From JBOFFC01 sp051648405 (GTDB lineage Bacteria; Planctomycetota; Planctomycetia; Pirellulales; Lacipirellulaceae): 31,732 nt of DNA. A model generated the notes under the pieces. That model had not been told where the DNA came from. It did no database searches and was given only the letters and a program-made list of their open reading frames with translations. Location: NCBI GenBank assembly GCA_051648405.1, contig JBOFFC010000185.1, positions 1 to 31,732 on the forward strand. Direction: 5' to 3'. Every line of letters begins with the position of its first letter. Positions within the stretch are counted from its first letter, which is position 1. Shown here piece by piece: positions 6,434-14,989 of this stretch. Both the position numbers and the translations under genes were made by a program.

Positions 6434-8209
6434 CTACTCGGCGTGCTCCCACACGCTGCCGTAGGCGTTCTCGGCGGCGAAGTAGTCGAGCAAGTCCTTG
6501 TAAAAGGGGTTGCCGCCGAGCGTCGCACTGTCGCCGACGACGATCAGCTTCCGCCGCGCGCGGGTCATCGCGACGTTCATCCGCCGCGTGTCGGCCAGGA
6601 AGCCGATTTCTCCCTCGCGGTTCGAGCGGACCATCGAGATCACAACCGCCTCTTTCTCACGCCCCTGGAAGCCGTCCACCGTATCGACCTCGACGGCCGA
6701 GTCGGCCCGGTTGTCACGCAGCCAGCGGACCTGTGCCGCGTAGGGGGCGATGACGGCGACGTCGCGGGCCGGCACTCCGGCGGAGAGCAGCTCGTCCACC
6801 AGCCGCAGCACAAGGCGCCCCTCCTGCGGGTTGCGGCGGCTCGCCCCGTCGGGATCGGGCTCCTCGTCGAAGTCGGCGCCGGCAGTATCCACGTACTCCA
6901 GCGGCGTGCCGGTCATCGGCGTCTCGGCGACGCCGGCGAGGTCCGACAGCAAGTGACTGGCGACCGACGAGTCGGCCTCCAGCGCGCCGTCGTAGAACTC
7001 GCGCGACGAGAAGCGCATGATCGCCTCGTGCATGCGGTACTGCAGGCCGAGGCGCCGGGTGATCGTCTCGCCGTGGGCTTCGACCAGCCGCTGCATCATG
7101 CTGCGGCCGTAACCCTCGCGCTGGGCCTCGGCCGAGAGGACCGTCGGCGGGAGCTGGCAATGGTCGCCGGCGAGCAGCACGCGGTCGCAGCGCAGCAGCG
7201 GCGCCCAGCAGGCGGGCTCGGTCGCCTGGCAAGCCTCGTCGATCACGGCCCAGTCGAAGCGGCGGCCTCCCAGCAGGCCGTCGTCGAGCGACGTCGTCGC
7301 GCACACCACGTCCGACTGATCGAGCACGTCGTCCATCGCCTGCCGCTCGAGACGCCGCGCCTCCCCCTTCAGCCGCTGGGCTTCCTTGCGGAGCTCGGCC
7401 TTCTCGCTGTAGTTCGGCTTGCCGCGCTGCGGGTCGCGGTCGGCGCGGGCGTGGAGCGCGTCGGCGTCGCGAAAGAGCTCCTTGATCCACCGCGCGTTGG
7501 GGTGGTTATCGACCATCGCGTCGAGCGTGTGCGACTCGAGCGCGCTGCGGACCCGCGCCGGGTGCCCGAGTCGCACGACGCGCAGCTTGTGATTGGCGAG
7601 TCGCTCCAGAAGGTTATCGACCGCCGTGTTGCTCGGCGCGCACGCCAGCACGCGGTCGCCGCGTAGCACCGCCTGGCGGATGAACTCGACGACGGTCGTC
7701 GTCTTCCCCGTCCCGGGGGGGCCGTGGACCACGGCAATGTCGAGCGCCGTCAACGCGAACCGCACGGCCTGCTGCTGCGTGGGGTCGAGCCCCTCGATCC
7801 GCTCGTCGGGGAGGGCCCGCGGCTCGCGGAATTGCGGCAGGCAGAGTTTGTCGTTCGACTGCCGCAGCTCCCCCAGCAGCACGCGTCGCAGCTCGGCGAC
7901 GCGGCCGGTCGAGTCGCGAGCGGCGACGAGCGCCGCGCGCTCGCGGTTGCGCGTGATCTCGTCGGCCGCCAAGTCGACGTCGATCGACGAAGACGAGACC
8001 CACCGCTCGACCGCGACCTCGATCGAGCCGGGCCCCGTCCCCGAGACGACGCCGCTCTGCGGCAGGCCTTCCCCCTCGAGCTCCGAGGAGAGCACGACCG
8101 GCGAGCCGGCGCGGAGCCTCGTCCAGGGCATCGGCTGGTTGCGACTCCGCTTGACGAGCGTGAAGAGGTGCCGCCCGCCGATCCCCACACGGTGGTCCGA
8201 CACGGCCAT
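6434..8209 (-). CDS. Superfamily 1 (Upf1/IGHMBP2-like) DNA/RNA helicase
   Basis: From the first ATG (8209) the product is 591 residues. It has all main SF1 helicase motifs in order: Q/Ia region LDPTQQQAVRFAL; Walker A GPPGTGKTT (163-171); ACAPSNTAVDNLLERL; Walker B/motif II VIDEACQATEP; motif III LLAGDHCQLPPTV; GLQYRMHEAIMRF; VEVDTVDGFQGREKEAVVIS (V); and MNVAMTRARRKLIVVGD (VI). The pattern is that of the Upf1/IGHMBP2/Dna2-like group, 5'-3' ATP-dependent helicases acting on nucleic acids in the cytoplasm. A charged helical insert follows motif Ia. The true N-terminus probably lies upstream: the same frame stays coding-like for 56 more codons without an ATG, GTG or TTG (separate entry). Confidence 0.9.
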   Translation of the reverse strand: MAVSDHRVGIGGRHLFTLVKRSRNQPMPWTRLRAGSPVVLSSELEGEGLPQSGVVSGTGPGSIEVAVERWVSSSSIDVDLAADEITRNRERAALVAARDSTGRVAELRRVLLGELRQSNDKLCLPQFREPRALPDERIEGLDPTQQQAVRFALTALDIAVVHGPPGTGKTTTVVEFIRQAVLRGDRVLACAPSNTAVDNLLERLANHKLRVVRLGHPARVRSALESHTLDAMVDNHPNARWIKELFRDADALHARADRDPQRGKPNYSEKAELRKEAQRLKGEARRLERQAMDDVLDQSDVVCATTSLDDGLLGGRRFDWAVIDEACQATEPACWAPLLRCDRVLLAGDHCQLPPTVLSAEAQREGYGRSMMQRLVEAHGETITRRLGLQYRMHEAIMRFSSREFYDGALEADSSVASHLLSDLAGVAETPMTGTPLEYVDTAGADFDEEPDPDGASRRNPQEGRLVLRLVDELLSAGVPARDVAVIAPYAAQVRWLRDNRADSAVEVDTVDGFQGREKEAVVISMVRSNREGEIGFLADTRRMNVAMTRARRKLIVVGDSATLGGNPFYKDLLDYFAAENAYGSVWEHAE

Positions 8210-8377
8210 GTCGAGCAGCGTGTCCCCCCGCTCCTCTGCCGTCGCGCGGGTGCGCAGCAGGCGGCGCTGGGCGATCCGCTCGGTCTCGGCGGCCGACTCC
8301 CAGGCGAGCCAGCGAAAGAATCGTTCGAAGTAGTCGTCGGCGTCGATGGGGCGGGCTGGGCGAATCCGGATGCTGCG
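8210..8377 (-). other. Probable N-terminal extension of the helicase, non-standard start
   Basis: The helicase frame continues upstream of ATG 8209 for 56 codons to a TAA at 8378-8380. Fifty of these 56 codons end in G or C, like the neighbouring genes. The translation looks like protein (DADDYFERFFRWLAWESAAE, then TERIAQRRLLRTRATAEERGDTLLD) and flows into the helicase. No ATG, GTG or TTG occurs in it. Possible initiators are ATC at 8345-8347 or 8369-8371 and ATT at 8363-8365. A base error or frameshift near the 5' end is the alternative. Confidence 0.55.
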
Positions 8378-8575
8378 TTAAGTCGTTGTGCCCGAAGACT
8401 CTACCACCTCCCGCGCCGCGGGTTCAGTCCCGTCGCCGGTGGCGCTCGCCGTGTCACGGGGCGCTTCCCGGTGGAGATCACCGTGCGGCCGGCGCCACGA
8501 CCCAAACTCCCCATCCTCCCCCCGCAGGTTCGACGGTCCGCACGAAGTGACGTGTGCGATCGATGACGTTTCCGC

Positions 8576-8600
8576 GAAACTGCTTGCCCGTTGGCGCGTC
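8576..8600 (+). promoter_or_regulatory. Candidate ECF-type promoter of a PEP-CTERM gene
   Basis: GAAAC (8576-8580), 16 bases and CGTC (8597-8600) match the textbook GAAAC-N16/17-CGTC architecture of many ECF promoters and lie 71 bases before the ATG at 8672. This differs from the TGTAATCG/CGACTAA pair, so it would belong to another sigma factor. The rest of the 290-base divergent gap (8381-8671) shows no gene. Confidence 0.35.
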
Positions 8601-8671
8601 GGTGGTAGCCTGCGGGCTGATCGATGGTTGAGGTTCGCCCGCTTCACCCCCTCTCTTGGAGGAGCGTTCTT

Positions 8672-9355
8672 ATGAGATCGTTCATCGCGACAGGCGTGCT
8701 CGTTGTCTCTCTCGCTGGGCTCTCGGTGGTTCGCGCCGCCGACGTCGTCTACACGAACGACTTTGATTCGCCCGCGGTGACTTCGTTCGGGGCGACGGCG
8801 ACCCTCACCGGCGGAGCGCTCCAGGGGACTCTAGCGCCGTACGTCGCGACCTACGGCAACGTGCTTCGAAGCGACAGCAACGTCACGCCGATCGAGCTGA
8901 CGCTCACCGGCTTGCCGGCCCACACGGGGGTCAACCTGGACTTCGTGATGGCGCTGCTCGACTCGTGGGACAGCCGCGACGGCAGTCCGTCGCCCGACAA
9001 CCTCGACCTGTACATCGACGGGGCGTTGTTCGCGAGCTACACGTACAACAACGCCAGCGGGACGATCGCCGACATCGGCGGGGGGGCGTTGATCGGGCAG
9101 TACGTGCAGTTCGACGCGACCCAGTTCTTCACCGACAGCGTGGCCGATATGGCGAACGACCCGGCGCTCACGTTCCCGCACACCGCGGGCACGCTGACGG
9201 TCGCCTGGATCGCGAGCGGCAGCGGCTGGCAGGGGCCCGGCGACGAGGCGTACGGCGTCGACAACGTCCGCGTCGAGCTGCTCGGCATCCCCGAGCCGGC
9301 GACGTTCTTGATCGCGCTTACGTGCGTCGCGGGGGCGAATCGGCGGCGGCGCTAA
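8672..9355 (+). CDS. Secreted PEP-CTERM protein, beta-sandwich type
   Basis: A 227-residue protein. The frame is open from 8624, but the ATG at 8672 follows an excellent ribosome site (GGAGGAG, 8658-8664) and starts a signal peptide (MRSFIATGVLVVSLAGLSVVRA, cleavage before ADVVYTNDFDSP). The mature body, about 175 residues, is rich in Thr, Ser, Gly and Asp. It begins DFDSP...FGATATLTGGALQGTL, a pattern seen in laminin-G or carbohydrate-binding-like beta-sandwiches, but I cannot assign a named family. The end is a PEP-CTERM signal: IPEPATFLIALTCVAG followed by NRRRR. It is predicted to be exported and processed by an exosortase at the cell surface. Confidence 0.85.
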   Translation: MRSFIATGVLVVSLAGLSVVRAADVVYTNDFDSPAVTSFGATATLTGGALQGTLAPYVATYGNVLRSDSNVTPIELTLTGLPAHTGVNLDFVMALLDSWDSRDGSPSPDNLDLYIDGALFASYTYNNASGTIADIGGGALIGQYVQFDATQFFTDSVADMANDPALTFPHTAGTLTVAWIASGSGWQGPGDEAYGVDNVRVELLGIPEPATFLIALTCVAGANRRRR

Positions 9356-9500
9356 CGGCACTCGGCCGCCGCGGAACGGTTGCGCGCCGCGCGGGCTTGG
9401 GTCCAGACCAGGCGCCGTCCGCGGTTGTTTGACCGAGTGCGAGCCCCGGAGTACCGTCAGGGGAACGTCCGACCCCGGTTGAATCTCCGAATCAAGGCAG

Positions 9501-10715
9501 GTGCTAGTGTTCCCGTTAAGTCGCGCCCTCTTGGCAGCATTGGCGGCGTTGGTTGTCGCGCCGACCACGTCTACCGCCGCTCTCGACCGCTATCTCTACA
9601 CCATCGACGCAACCGACGGCGTCTCCGGAGACGGATTTGGCCGTTCGCTCGACACCGACGGAGTCCGGTTGGTTGTGGGTGCGTATCGCCCCTCGGAACA
9701 GGGCGCCGGTTATGTTTTTGAACTTCCTTCGCGCCGGCAGGTGGTGAAATTCGCGACCGACAGATTGTCTCGACCTGCGGTGGCGATTGACGGGGACACC
9801 GCGCTGATCAGCACTGTCGCGGTCCGCAGCTCGGTGTTGATACACTCGTCGGCGGGTAGCGTGCAGGCCAGGCTGTTCCCTTCGGTGTCTGTGACTCAGG
9901 AGAGTTTCGGCTGGTCAGCAGACCTTGCGAGTGGGCAGGCGCTCGTCGGGTCGCCTCACGACAACAATGCGACCGTCTTCGACTCGCGATCGGCAGCTGC
10001 ATTGCGTGTGTTGAGGGCGGCCGATTCACACGTCAACTACGGGTTCGGCTACGCGGTCGCGCTGGACCACGGGCTGGCGGTGATCGGCGCTCCGTACTCG
10101 AGTGCGGTGGGTTTTCGGTCGGGGGCAGCCTATGTATTCGACCTGAACACCGGGGCGCTACTGTCTACGATCACCGCCCCGAATCCCAGCCGCAACGCGA
10201 ACTTCGGCGCCGCAGTCGCAATCGAGAACGGAGTCGTGCTGATCGGCGCTCCGACCGGAGTCTCGCCGAGGGGGGGAGAATCCGGAGCCGCCTATCTGTT
10301 CGACGCCGTGACTGGGACGTTGCGGGGGCAACTTGCGGAGTCGAGTCGGTTCTTCACACATGGATTTGGCGGCGCGGTTTCGCTCGACGGGGGGCTGGCG
10401 CTCGTTGGTGGGAACGACCCCAGCAATCCGACCGTGGCTGGCCAAGCGTTCCTCTTCGACGTTGCCACGCGGTCCCAGGTCTCCCAGCTGACCGCGCCGC
10501 TTACTGCCAGCGCAGGGGGCTATGCGGCCTCGGTCACGCTCGGTGGAGGATATGCGATGGTCGGTTCGCCCTCCAACTGGGGATCGCGCGGCAGGAACAC
10601 CGGGTCGGTGTTCGTGTTCGACGTGTCCGACTTGGTCATTCCGGAGCCGGCGTCGTCAATGTCGGCACTGTCCTCACTGATGGTCGCGTTCGCGTCGCGC
10701 AGGCGAAGAGGTTGA
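9501..10715 (+). CDS. FG-GAP beta-propeller surface protein with PEP-CTERM anchor
   Basis: A 404-residue exported protein. The first possible start is GTG 9501. A GTG two codons later (9507) is better spaced from AAGG (9494-9497) and leaves the signal peptide intact (PLSRALLAALAALVVAPTTSTA). The body contains six or so FG-GAP-like blades of the form FG.avAi..g..lIGAP......sGaAYlFd..tG, clearest at about 40-80, 175-225, 227-275, 280-325 and 335-385. This is the integrin-alpha-like propeller used in extracellular binding. A PEP-CTERM signal (VIPEPASSMSALSSLMVAFASRRRRG) ends it. More codons end in A or T than in its neighbours, so it may be younger or less constrained. It lies 145 bases after the previous PEP-CTERM gene in the same direction. 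Confidence 0.85.
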   Translation: MLVFPLSRALLAALAALVVAPTTSTAALDRYLYTIDATDGVSGDGFGRSLDTDGVRLVVGAYRPSEQGAGYVFELPSRRQVVKFATDRLSRPAVAIDGDTALISTVAVRSSVLIHSSAGSVQARLFPSVSVTQESFGWSADLASGQALVGSPHDNNATVFDSRSAAALRVLRAADSHVNYGFGYAVALDHGLAVIGAPYSSAVGFRSGAAYVFDLNTGALLSTITAPNPSRNANFGAAVAIENGVVLIGAPTGVSPRGGESGAAYLFDAVTGTLRGQLAESSRFFTHGFGGAVSLDGGLALVGGNDPSNPTVAGQAFLFDVATRSQVSQLTAPLTASAGGYAASVTLGGGYAMVGSPSNWGSRGRNTGSVFVFDVSDLVIPEPASSMSALSSLMVAFASRRRRG

Positions 10716-10794
10716 CTCCCCGACCCTGTCGCCACCGGGGCTGATCCCTTGACAACCGGCCGGGTAAGCCGAGTAGAGCAGATACCTCGACCGT

Positions 10795-12831
10795 CTACGA
10801 CGCTGGTCGCTTCTCCGACGCCTTGGTCGCGGTCCGCGCGTCGCGCCCCTCGGCGACCTTCGCGTCCCGCTCGCGCGACGGCGTGAGGATCTCGGACAGC
10901 CGGTCGGGCGCGTTCCCCTCGGGGACGAGCACCGCGTGGCGCGGGCCGTCGTGGTAGCGGAGCGCGTGGACGCCGAACCAATCCCCCTCGCGGACGATCA
11001 GTTCGATCTTCGAATTGGGGTCGCCGTCGCGCGCCGCGACCTCCAGCTCTTGGTCGAGCACCGCGGGGGAGAACGCCCGCTTGTTGACCGCCACGATCTT
11101 CGCCAGCGCCTTGACCCGCGCCTTGTCGGCAGCGCTGCCGGGGGCCACGCGTTGCACCTCCCCCTCGGTGCTGACCGCCATGCCGAGCGAGTCGATCGCC
11201 TCGATGCTGCCGATCACCCCCTCGCGCACGCGGACGAAGTCGGGCTTCACGTCGGTCCACTCCAGGCGGTATCCGGCGCTGCGAACGCCGTCGAGCGTCA
11301 GCGTGGGGCGCGGTGCGTAGATGTTGCGGTTGACCATCCCCCGCCAGTCAACGTCGGGGGCGAGCCCCTCGAGCGTCACGAGGACGTCGTCGAGCCCGTA
11401 GGGACGGGGCTCGGCCGTGGGGGACGGAGCGGCGAAGAACGCCCGGCAGAAGTCGTCGATGGTCGCCTTGCCCCCGGTCTTCTCCCGGAGCAGGCAATCG
11501 ACTTCGAGCCAGAACAGCGCGCCCTCGTCGTAGTAGTCTTGGCCGCGGCGCAGGTCGTTCCAGTTGACCGAGCCCCCCCGCAGCGTCGGCGCCGAGACGG
11601 CCGTGTCGGACAGGGGACGCCAACCGCGACCCGAGCGCTGCAACTGGTCGGAGAGTTGGAACGCCAGGTACTCGAGGTGCGCCGCGACCTCCACCTGGCC
11701 CGAGCGGACCGCGACGAGCTGCATCAGGTACTGCGTGAGCCCCTCGTAGACCCACAGCAGCTCGGTGTCGAGCGGCGTGTGGTAGTCACCGCTCTGCATG
11801 CCGGCGGGGAGCCGGTGCTTGCCGCACCAGGCGTGGATCAGCTCGTGCGGCAGAAGGTACGCGGCGCGGAAGCCGTACAGCTCGTCTTCGACGAGGTGCA
11901 ACGGCCGGACAAAGTTCAGCGAGCTCCGCTGGTGCTCGATCCCGGTCCGGGGGACGCGGTCCGAGCAGACCACCAGGAACGTGTACTCGGGGAACGGCGC
12001 GTCCCCCAGCAGCTCGATCGCCTCGGGGGCGAGACGCCGCAGTTGCTCGACGCGGTGCGCGGGCAACGCGAGCGACGCGGGGGAGTCGGCGACGATGTGG
12101 AACGTCGTCGGCGGCGCGCCGACGCTGTCGAACCGCAGCCGCTTGTGGTGCGCTCCCGCCACCAGCGGCGAGTCGATCACCGTCGCGAGCGACTCGTCTC
12201 CGAAGTCGATCCAGCCCTCCTTGTCGGTCGCGCCGGCGTGCATGGCCGTGCCGAACTCCCACGCCTTGGGGAGCTTCACGCGCAGCCGGACACGGATCGA
12301 GTCGGCCTCCTCCCCCTCGGGGTACAGGACGCACGTGTTGAAGTTCAGCACCATCGCCTCGCGCGAGCCGTAGGTATCGACTCCCATCGAGAGGGGGGTC
12401 GGCTGGTTCGCGAGGTACGTGAGCTTGATCCGCAGTCGGGCGACCCCCTCGGGGACCGTGACGACGAAGCGGTTCAGCCGTGTCGAGTCGCGCCGCCAGC
12501 GCAGCGCGACCCCCTGTTCGTCCTCGAACAGCACCCCGGCGACGTTGGCGATCTGCCCCGTCGGACCCGCGACGCCGGGGACCCACTCGGGGTACCAGAA
12601 AACGCGTTCGCCCGGCTCGACGGCCAGCTCGAGCTCGCTCGTGAGCAGGTGGCGGTAGACGCCCGTGGCGTTCACGCGCACGTCGATCTGCGTCCCCGCG
12701 CCCGCGCCGCGCGGCGCTAGCAGCAGGGCCGCTAGCAGCAGCCCCACGGGGAGCAGCGGTGTCCGAAGGCCGAGGTACGCGACGCGACCCTGAGCGTTGA
12801 AAACGGCGATCCTGTTTCGAGATCGTCGCAT
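10795..12831 (-). CDS. Secreted M61-type metallopeptidase with PDZ-like domain
   Basis: The frame is open to 13005, but ATG 12831 has a strong ribosome site (AAAGGAG seven bases upstream) and begins a signal peptide (hydrophobic LLPVGLLLAALLLAPRGAGA), giving 678 residues. An N-terminal beta domain precedes the catalytic gluzincin part. The zinc motif HELIH is at 329-333, followed by AW, and the third ligand is probably E363 in WVYEGLTQYL; this is the M61 (glycyl aminopeptidase-like) arrangement. A PDZ-like region is seen near the C-terminus (AVSTEGEVQRVAPGSAADKARV). The last 40 residues are highly charged. It is expected to act in the periplasm or outside on peptides; the substrate is unknown. 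It stands alone, with about 200 bases on its 5' side. Confidence 0.88.
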   Translation of the reverse strand: MRRSRNRIAVFNAQGRVAYLGLRTPLLPVGLLLAALLLAPRGAGAGTQIDVRVNATGVYRHLLTSELELAVEPGERVFWYPEWVPGVAGPTGQIANVAGVLFEDEQGVALRWRRDSTRLNRFVVTVPEGVARLRIKLTYLANQPTPLSMGVDTYGSREAMVLNFNTCVLYPEGEEADSIRVRLRVKLPKAWEFGTAMHAGATDKEGWIDFGDESLATVIDSPLVAGAHHKRLRFDSVGAPPTTFHIVADSPASLALPAHRVEQLRRLAPEAIELLGDAPFPEYTFLVVCSDRVPRTGIEHQRSSLNFVRPLHLVEDELYGFRAAYLLPHELIHAWCGKHRLPAGMQSGDYHTPLDTELLWVYEGLTQYLMQLVAVRSGQVEVAAHLEYLAFQLSDQLQRSGRGWRPLSDTAVSAPTLRGGSVNWNDLRRGQDYYDEGALFWLEVDCLLREKTGGKATIDDFCRAFFAAPSPTAEPRPYGLDDVLVTLEGLAPDVDWRGMVNRNIYAPRPTLTLDGVRSAGYRLEWTDVKPDFVRVREGVIGSIEAIDSLGMAVSTEGEVQRVAPGSAADKARVKALAKIVAVNKRAFSPAVLDQELEVAARDGDPNSKIELIVREGDWFGVHALRYHDGPRHAVLVPEGNAPDRLSEILTPSRERDAKVAEGRDARTATKASEKRPAS

Positions 12832-13036
12832 GGCGAGACTCCTTTCGCTTAACTGGGCGCCCTCAATCCATTGAGGGACGTCACGCGAACGCCTGTCGCG
12901 CGGAGCAATGAGGAAGACGCACGGCAGCAGCAATCGCTGCCTGGCCGACCCACTCGCAGCCCGGAGAGTATGACCGACCCGGCCCGACGCCAAAACCCCG
13001 ATCACGCCCCCAACGCTGGCGCCCGGCGGGGCCGCG

Positions 13037-14890
13037 TCAACCGATCTGCGCCGAGCGGCAACGGCCTACGCCGCCGCACGCCAGCAGCGCCAGCGTGGTC
13101 GGCAGCGTACTGGGCTCGGGGACCGTCGTCGTCGATGCGGGAGCAACCTCGCCGTAGTGAACGACCCACAGGTCGTAGTCCGCGGCATCGACGACGCCGC
13201 TCGCGTCGCCGTCGGCGTCGAGCTGGGTCGTCGAGCCGAGCGTGTCGGCCCACACGGAGTAGTCGGCCGCATCGACGCGGCCGTCCGCGTTGTAGTCGCC
13301 GGCGAGCGACGCCGCGGCGACTGCGCCGCTGAGCGTCAGGCTCAGTTGCTGCGTCGTGTCTCCCGCCAGGTTCTCGCCCGACAGCGTCAACAGGTACGTC
13401 GCCGAAAACGCGCCGCTGACCGACGTGTTGATCGACGCGAAGAAGCTCTGCCCCGACCCCTGAGCGAGCCCCGTGAACGGCGCAAGCGCCAGGCCGAACG
13501 CCGCGGAGTCGCCCGCCGCGGCGACGGCGTCGAGTTCGAGCGCCGAAGCGAACGACGGCCCACCGGCGCCCGCGTAATTGCTGATCGACAACGGGACCTG
13601 CATCGGGGAAGCCCCGCGCGGAACCGTCCCGAAGTCGTAGACGAGCGTCGCCAGCGCCGCGGTGGGGCTGAACGACGCCACCGGCAGGTCGAGCACCGTG
13701 TAGGTCGCCGTCACAATGTCGTCGCCGTCGTTGGCGCCCGCCCCCGAGCCGCCCCCGGTGGTGACGTCGAGGTTGTCGATCGTCACGGTCCCGGAGGTCA
13801 CACCACTGGTTGCGCTGTTGGCGGTCAGGCCGATGGTGATCCCCTTCGAGCCGGTCGCGCCGACCGTGAACGCGTTGAGCGCGCCGCTCGCGGTGCTCGT
13901 CGCGCCGCCGGCGGCCGCCACAGAGTAGTACGCCCCATCGACGCCGGCCTTGTTCAGCGTCACCGCGGCCGTCGCCGGACCGCTACCGCCGACGTACACG
14001 CGGCCGAGGTTTACGCTCAGCGTCGAAGCGCCCGCCGCGGACGTGTTCCCCCCGGCGAGCGTCAGCCGGCTGTCGTTCGCCTGATCGACGAACACGCTCC
14101 AGGCGAGCTCGGGGCGATCGACGAACGGGTTGCGGTTGCTCTGGTAGCTGTCGTGAATGAGGTCGTTGCGGCGCAGCTCGAAGTCCAGCGGCGGGGCCGC
14201 GTAGTGCCACTCGACGAGCCGGTTGAGGTTCCCCATTCCGGTCGTGTCGGCCGGGTTCCCCGCGAACAGCTCGAGGTTGGTCGTGCTCGCGTCCGTGCCG
14301 TCGTAACGAACGGCCATGTAGAACGACTGCCGCGCGATCATCCCCGCGTCGGCGTCCCCCGGGTACCAGAACGTCCCCCCGTCGGAGATCGAACCGAACG
14401 CGTTGCCACCCGGGCGCGAGCCGAACGCGCCGCCGAAGTTCAGGTTGCCCCGCGCGCTGTTCACCCCGGGGTCGCTCGGCCGCAGCATGTGGAGGTCGCT
14501 CGAGTCGGGGCCCGTGCTATCGACGTTGCGGCTCTGCGGCCAGGTGTGCTCGCGATTCCACGTAACGCCCAGGTCCCACCCGGGGATGCTCCCGCCGGGG
14601 TTGATCGCCGCGACGTTGATCGACACGCGGTCGTAGACCGTGAGCATCCGCGTTGGGCTGGCCGGGTCGCGGTCGGTGACCTGCAGCAACGAGCGGGCGG
14701 CGTCGTACGAGCGGACCGTGTGACCGTCGATGATGTCGTTGAGCTGCTGCTTCAGCGTCGCCCCCGTTCCCGTGGCGGTGGCGTAGTAGTTCGCCGGGGG
14801 GTCGTGGGGGCCGGCCACCGACAGCGGGGCGGCGAGTAGCGCCACGCCTAGGGCGAGCGTACGCAGAACGGGGGCGCAAGAAAGGTCCAT
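13037..14890 (-). CDS. Secreted endonuclease I with dockerin-like repeats and PEP-CTERM
   Basis: A 617-residue exported protein with a signal peptide to about residue 26 (LGVALLAAPLSVAG). An endonuclease I (EndA/NucM) domain follows at about 32-275: WNREHTWPQS at 111-120 carries the catalytic His of the beta-beta-alpha-metal fold, and SDLHMLRPSDPGVNSARGNL continues it. Such enzymes cut DNA and RNA non-specifically. A central Ala/Thr/Gly-rich beta region (about 280-520) follows. Then come two calcium-loop repeats of dockerin type I form (GDYNADGRVDAADYSVW and DADGDASGVVDAADYDLW), and finally VPEPSTLPTTLALLACGGVG with a slightly atypical basic tail (RCRSAQIG). It probably degrades extracellular nucleic acid while attached to the surface or matrix, for nutrition or biofilm turnover (inference). 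Confidence 0.9.
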   Translation of the reverse strand: MDLSCAPVLRTLALGVALLAAPLSVAGPHDPPANYYATATGTGATLKQQLNDIIDGHTVRSYDAARSLLQVTDRDPASPTRMLTVYDRVSINVAAINPGGSIPGWDLGVTWNREHTWPQSRNVDSTGPDSSDLHMLRPSDPGVNSARGNLNFGGAFGSRPGGNAFGSISDGGTFWYPGDADAGMIARQSFYMAVRYDGTDASTTNLELFAGNPADTTGMGNLNRLVEWHYAAPPLDFELRRNDLIHDSYQSNRNPFVDRPELAWSVFVDQANDSRLTLAGGNTSAAGASTLSVNLGRVYVGGSGPATAAVTLNKAGVDGAYYSVAAAGGATSTASGALNAFTVGATGSKGITIGLTANSATSGVTSGTVTIDNLDVTTGGGSGAGANDGDDIVTATYTVLDLPVASFSPTAALATLVYDFGTVPRGASPMQVPLSISNYAGAGGPSFASALELDAVAAAGDSAAFGLALAPFTGLAQGSGQSFFASINTSVSGAFSATYLLTLSGENLAGDTTQQLSLTLSGAVAAASLAGDYNADGRVDAADYSVWADTLGSTTQLDADGDASGVVDAADYDLWVVHYGEVAPASTTTVPEPSTLPTTLALLACGGVGRCRSAQIG

Positions 14891-14989
14891 CGCGGGGCGC
14901 CTGGGGGGGAGCGGCTTGGTCGCCGGGTGGGGAGCCGATTATTGTCGCCCCCCCGAGCGATAGCGCCAAGCGTTTTGCGATCGCGTTCG

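Noticed and set aside
8521..8560. tRNA-like GGTTCGA text upstream of a PEP-CTERM gene
   Set aside because: No cloverleaf partner stems or CCA-adjacent acceptor stem could be formed by eye.
12832..13005. N-terminal extension of the M61 peptidase
   Set aside because: AAAGGAG and a signal peptide directly support ATG 12831; the extension has no leader character.
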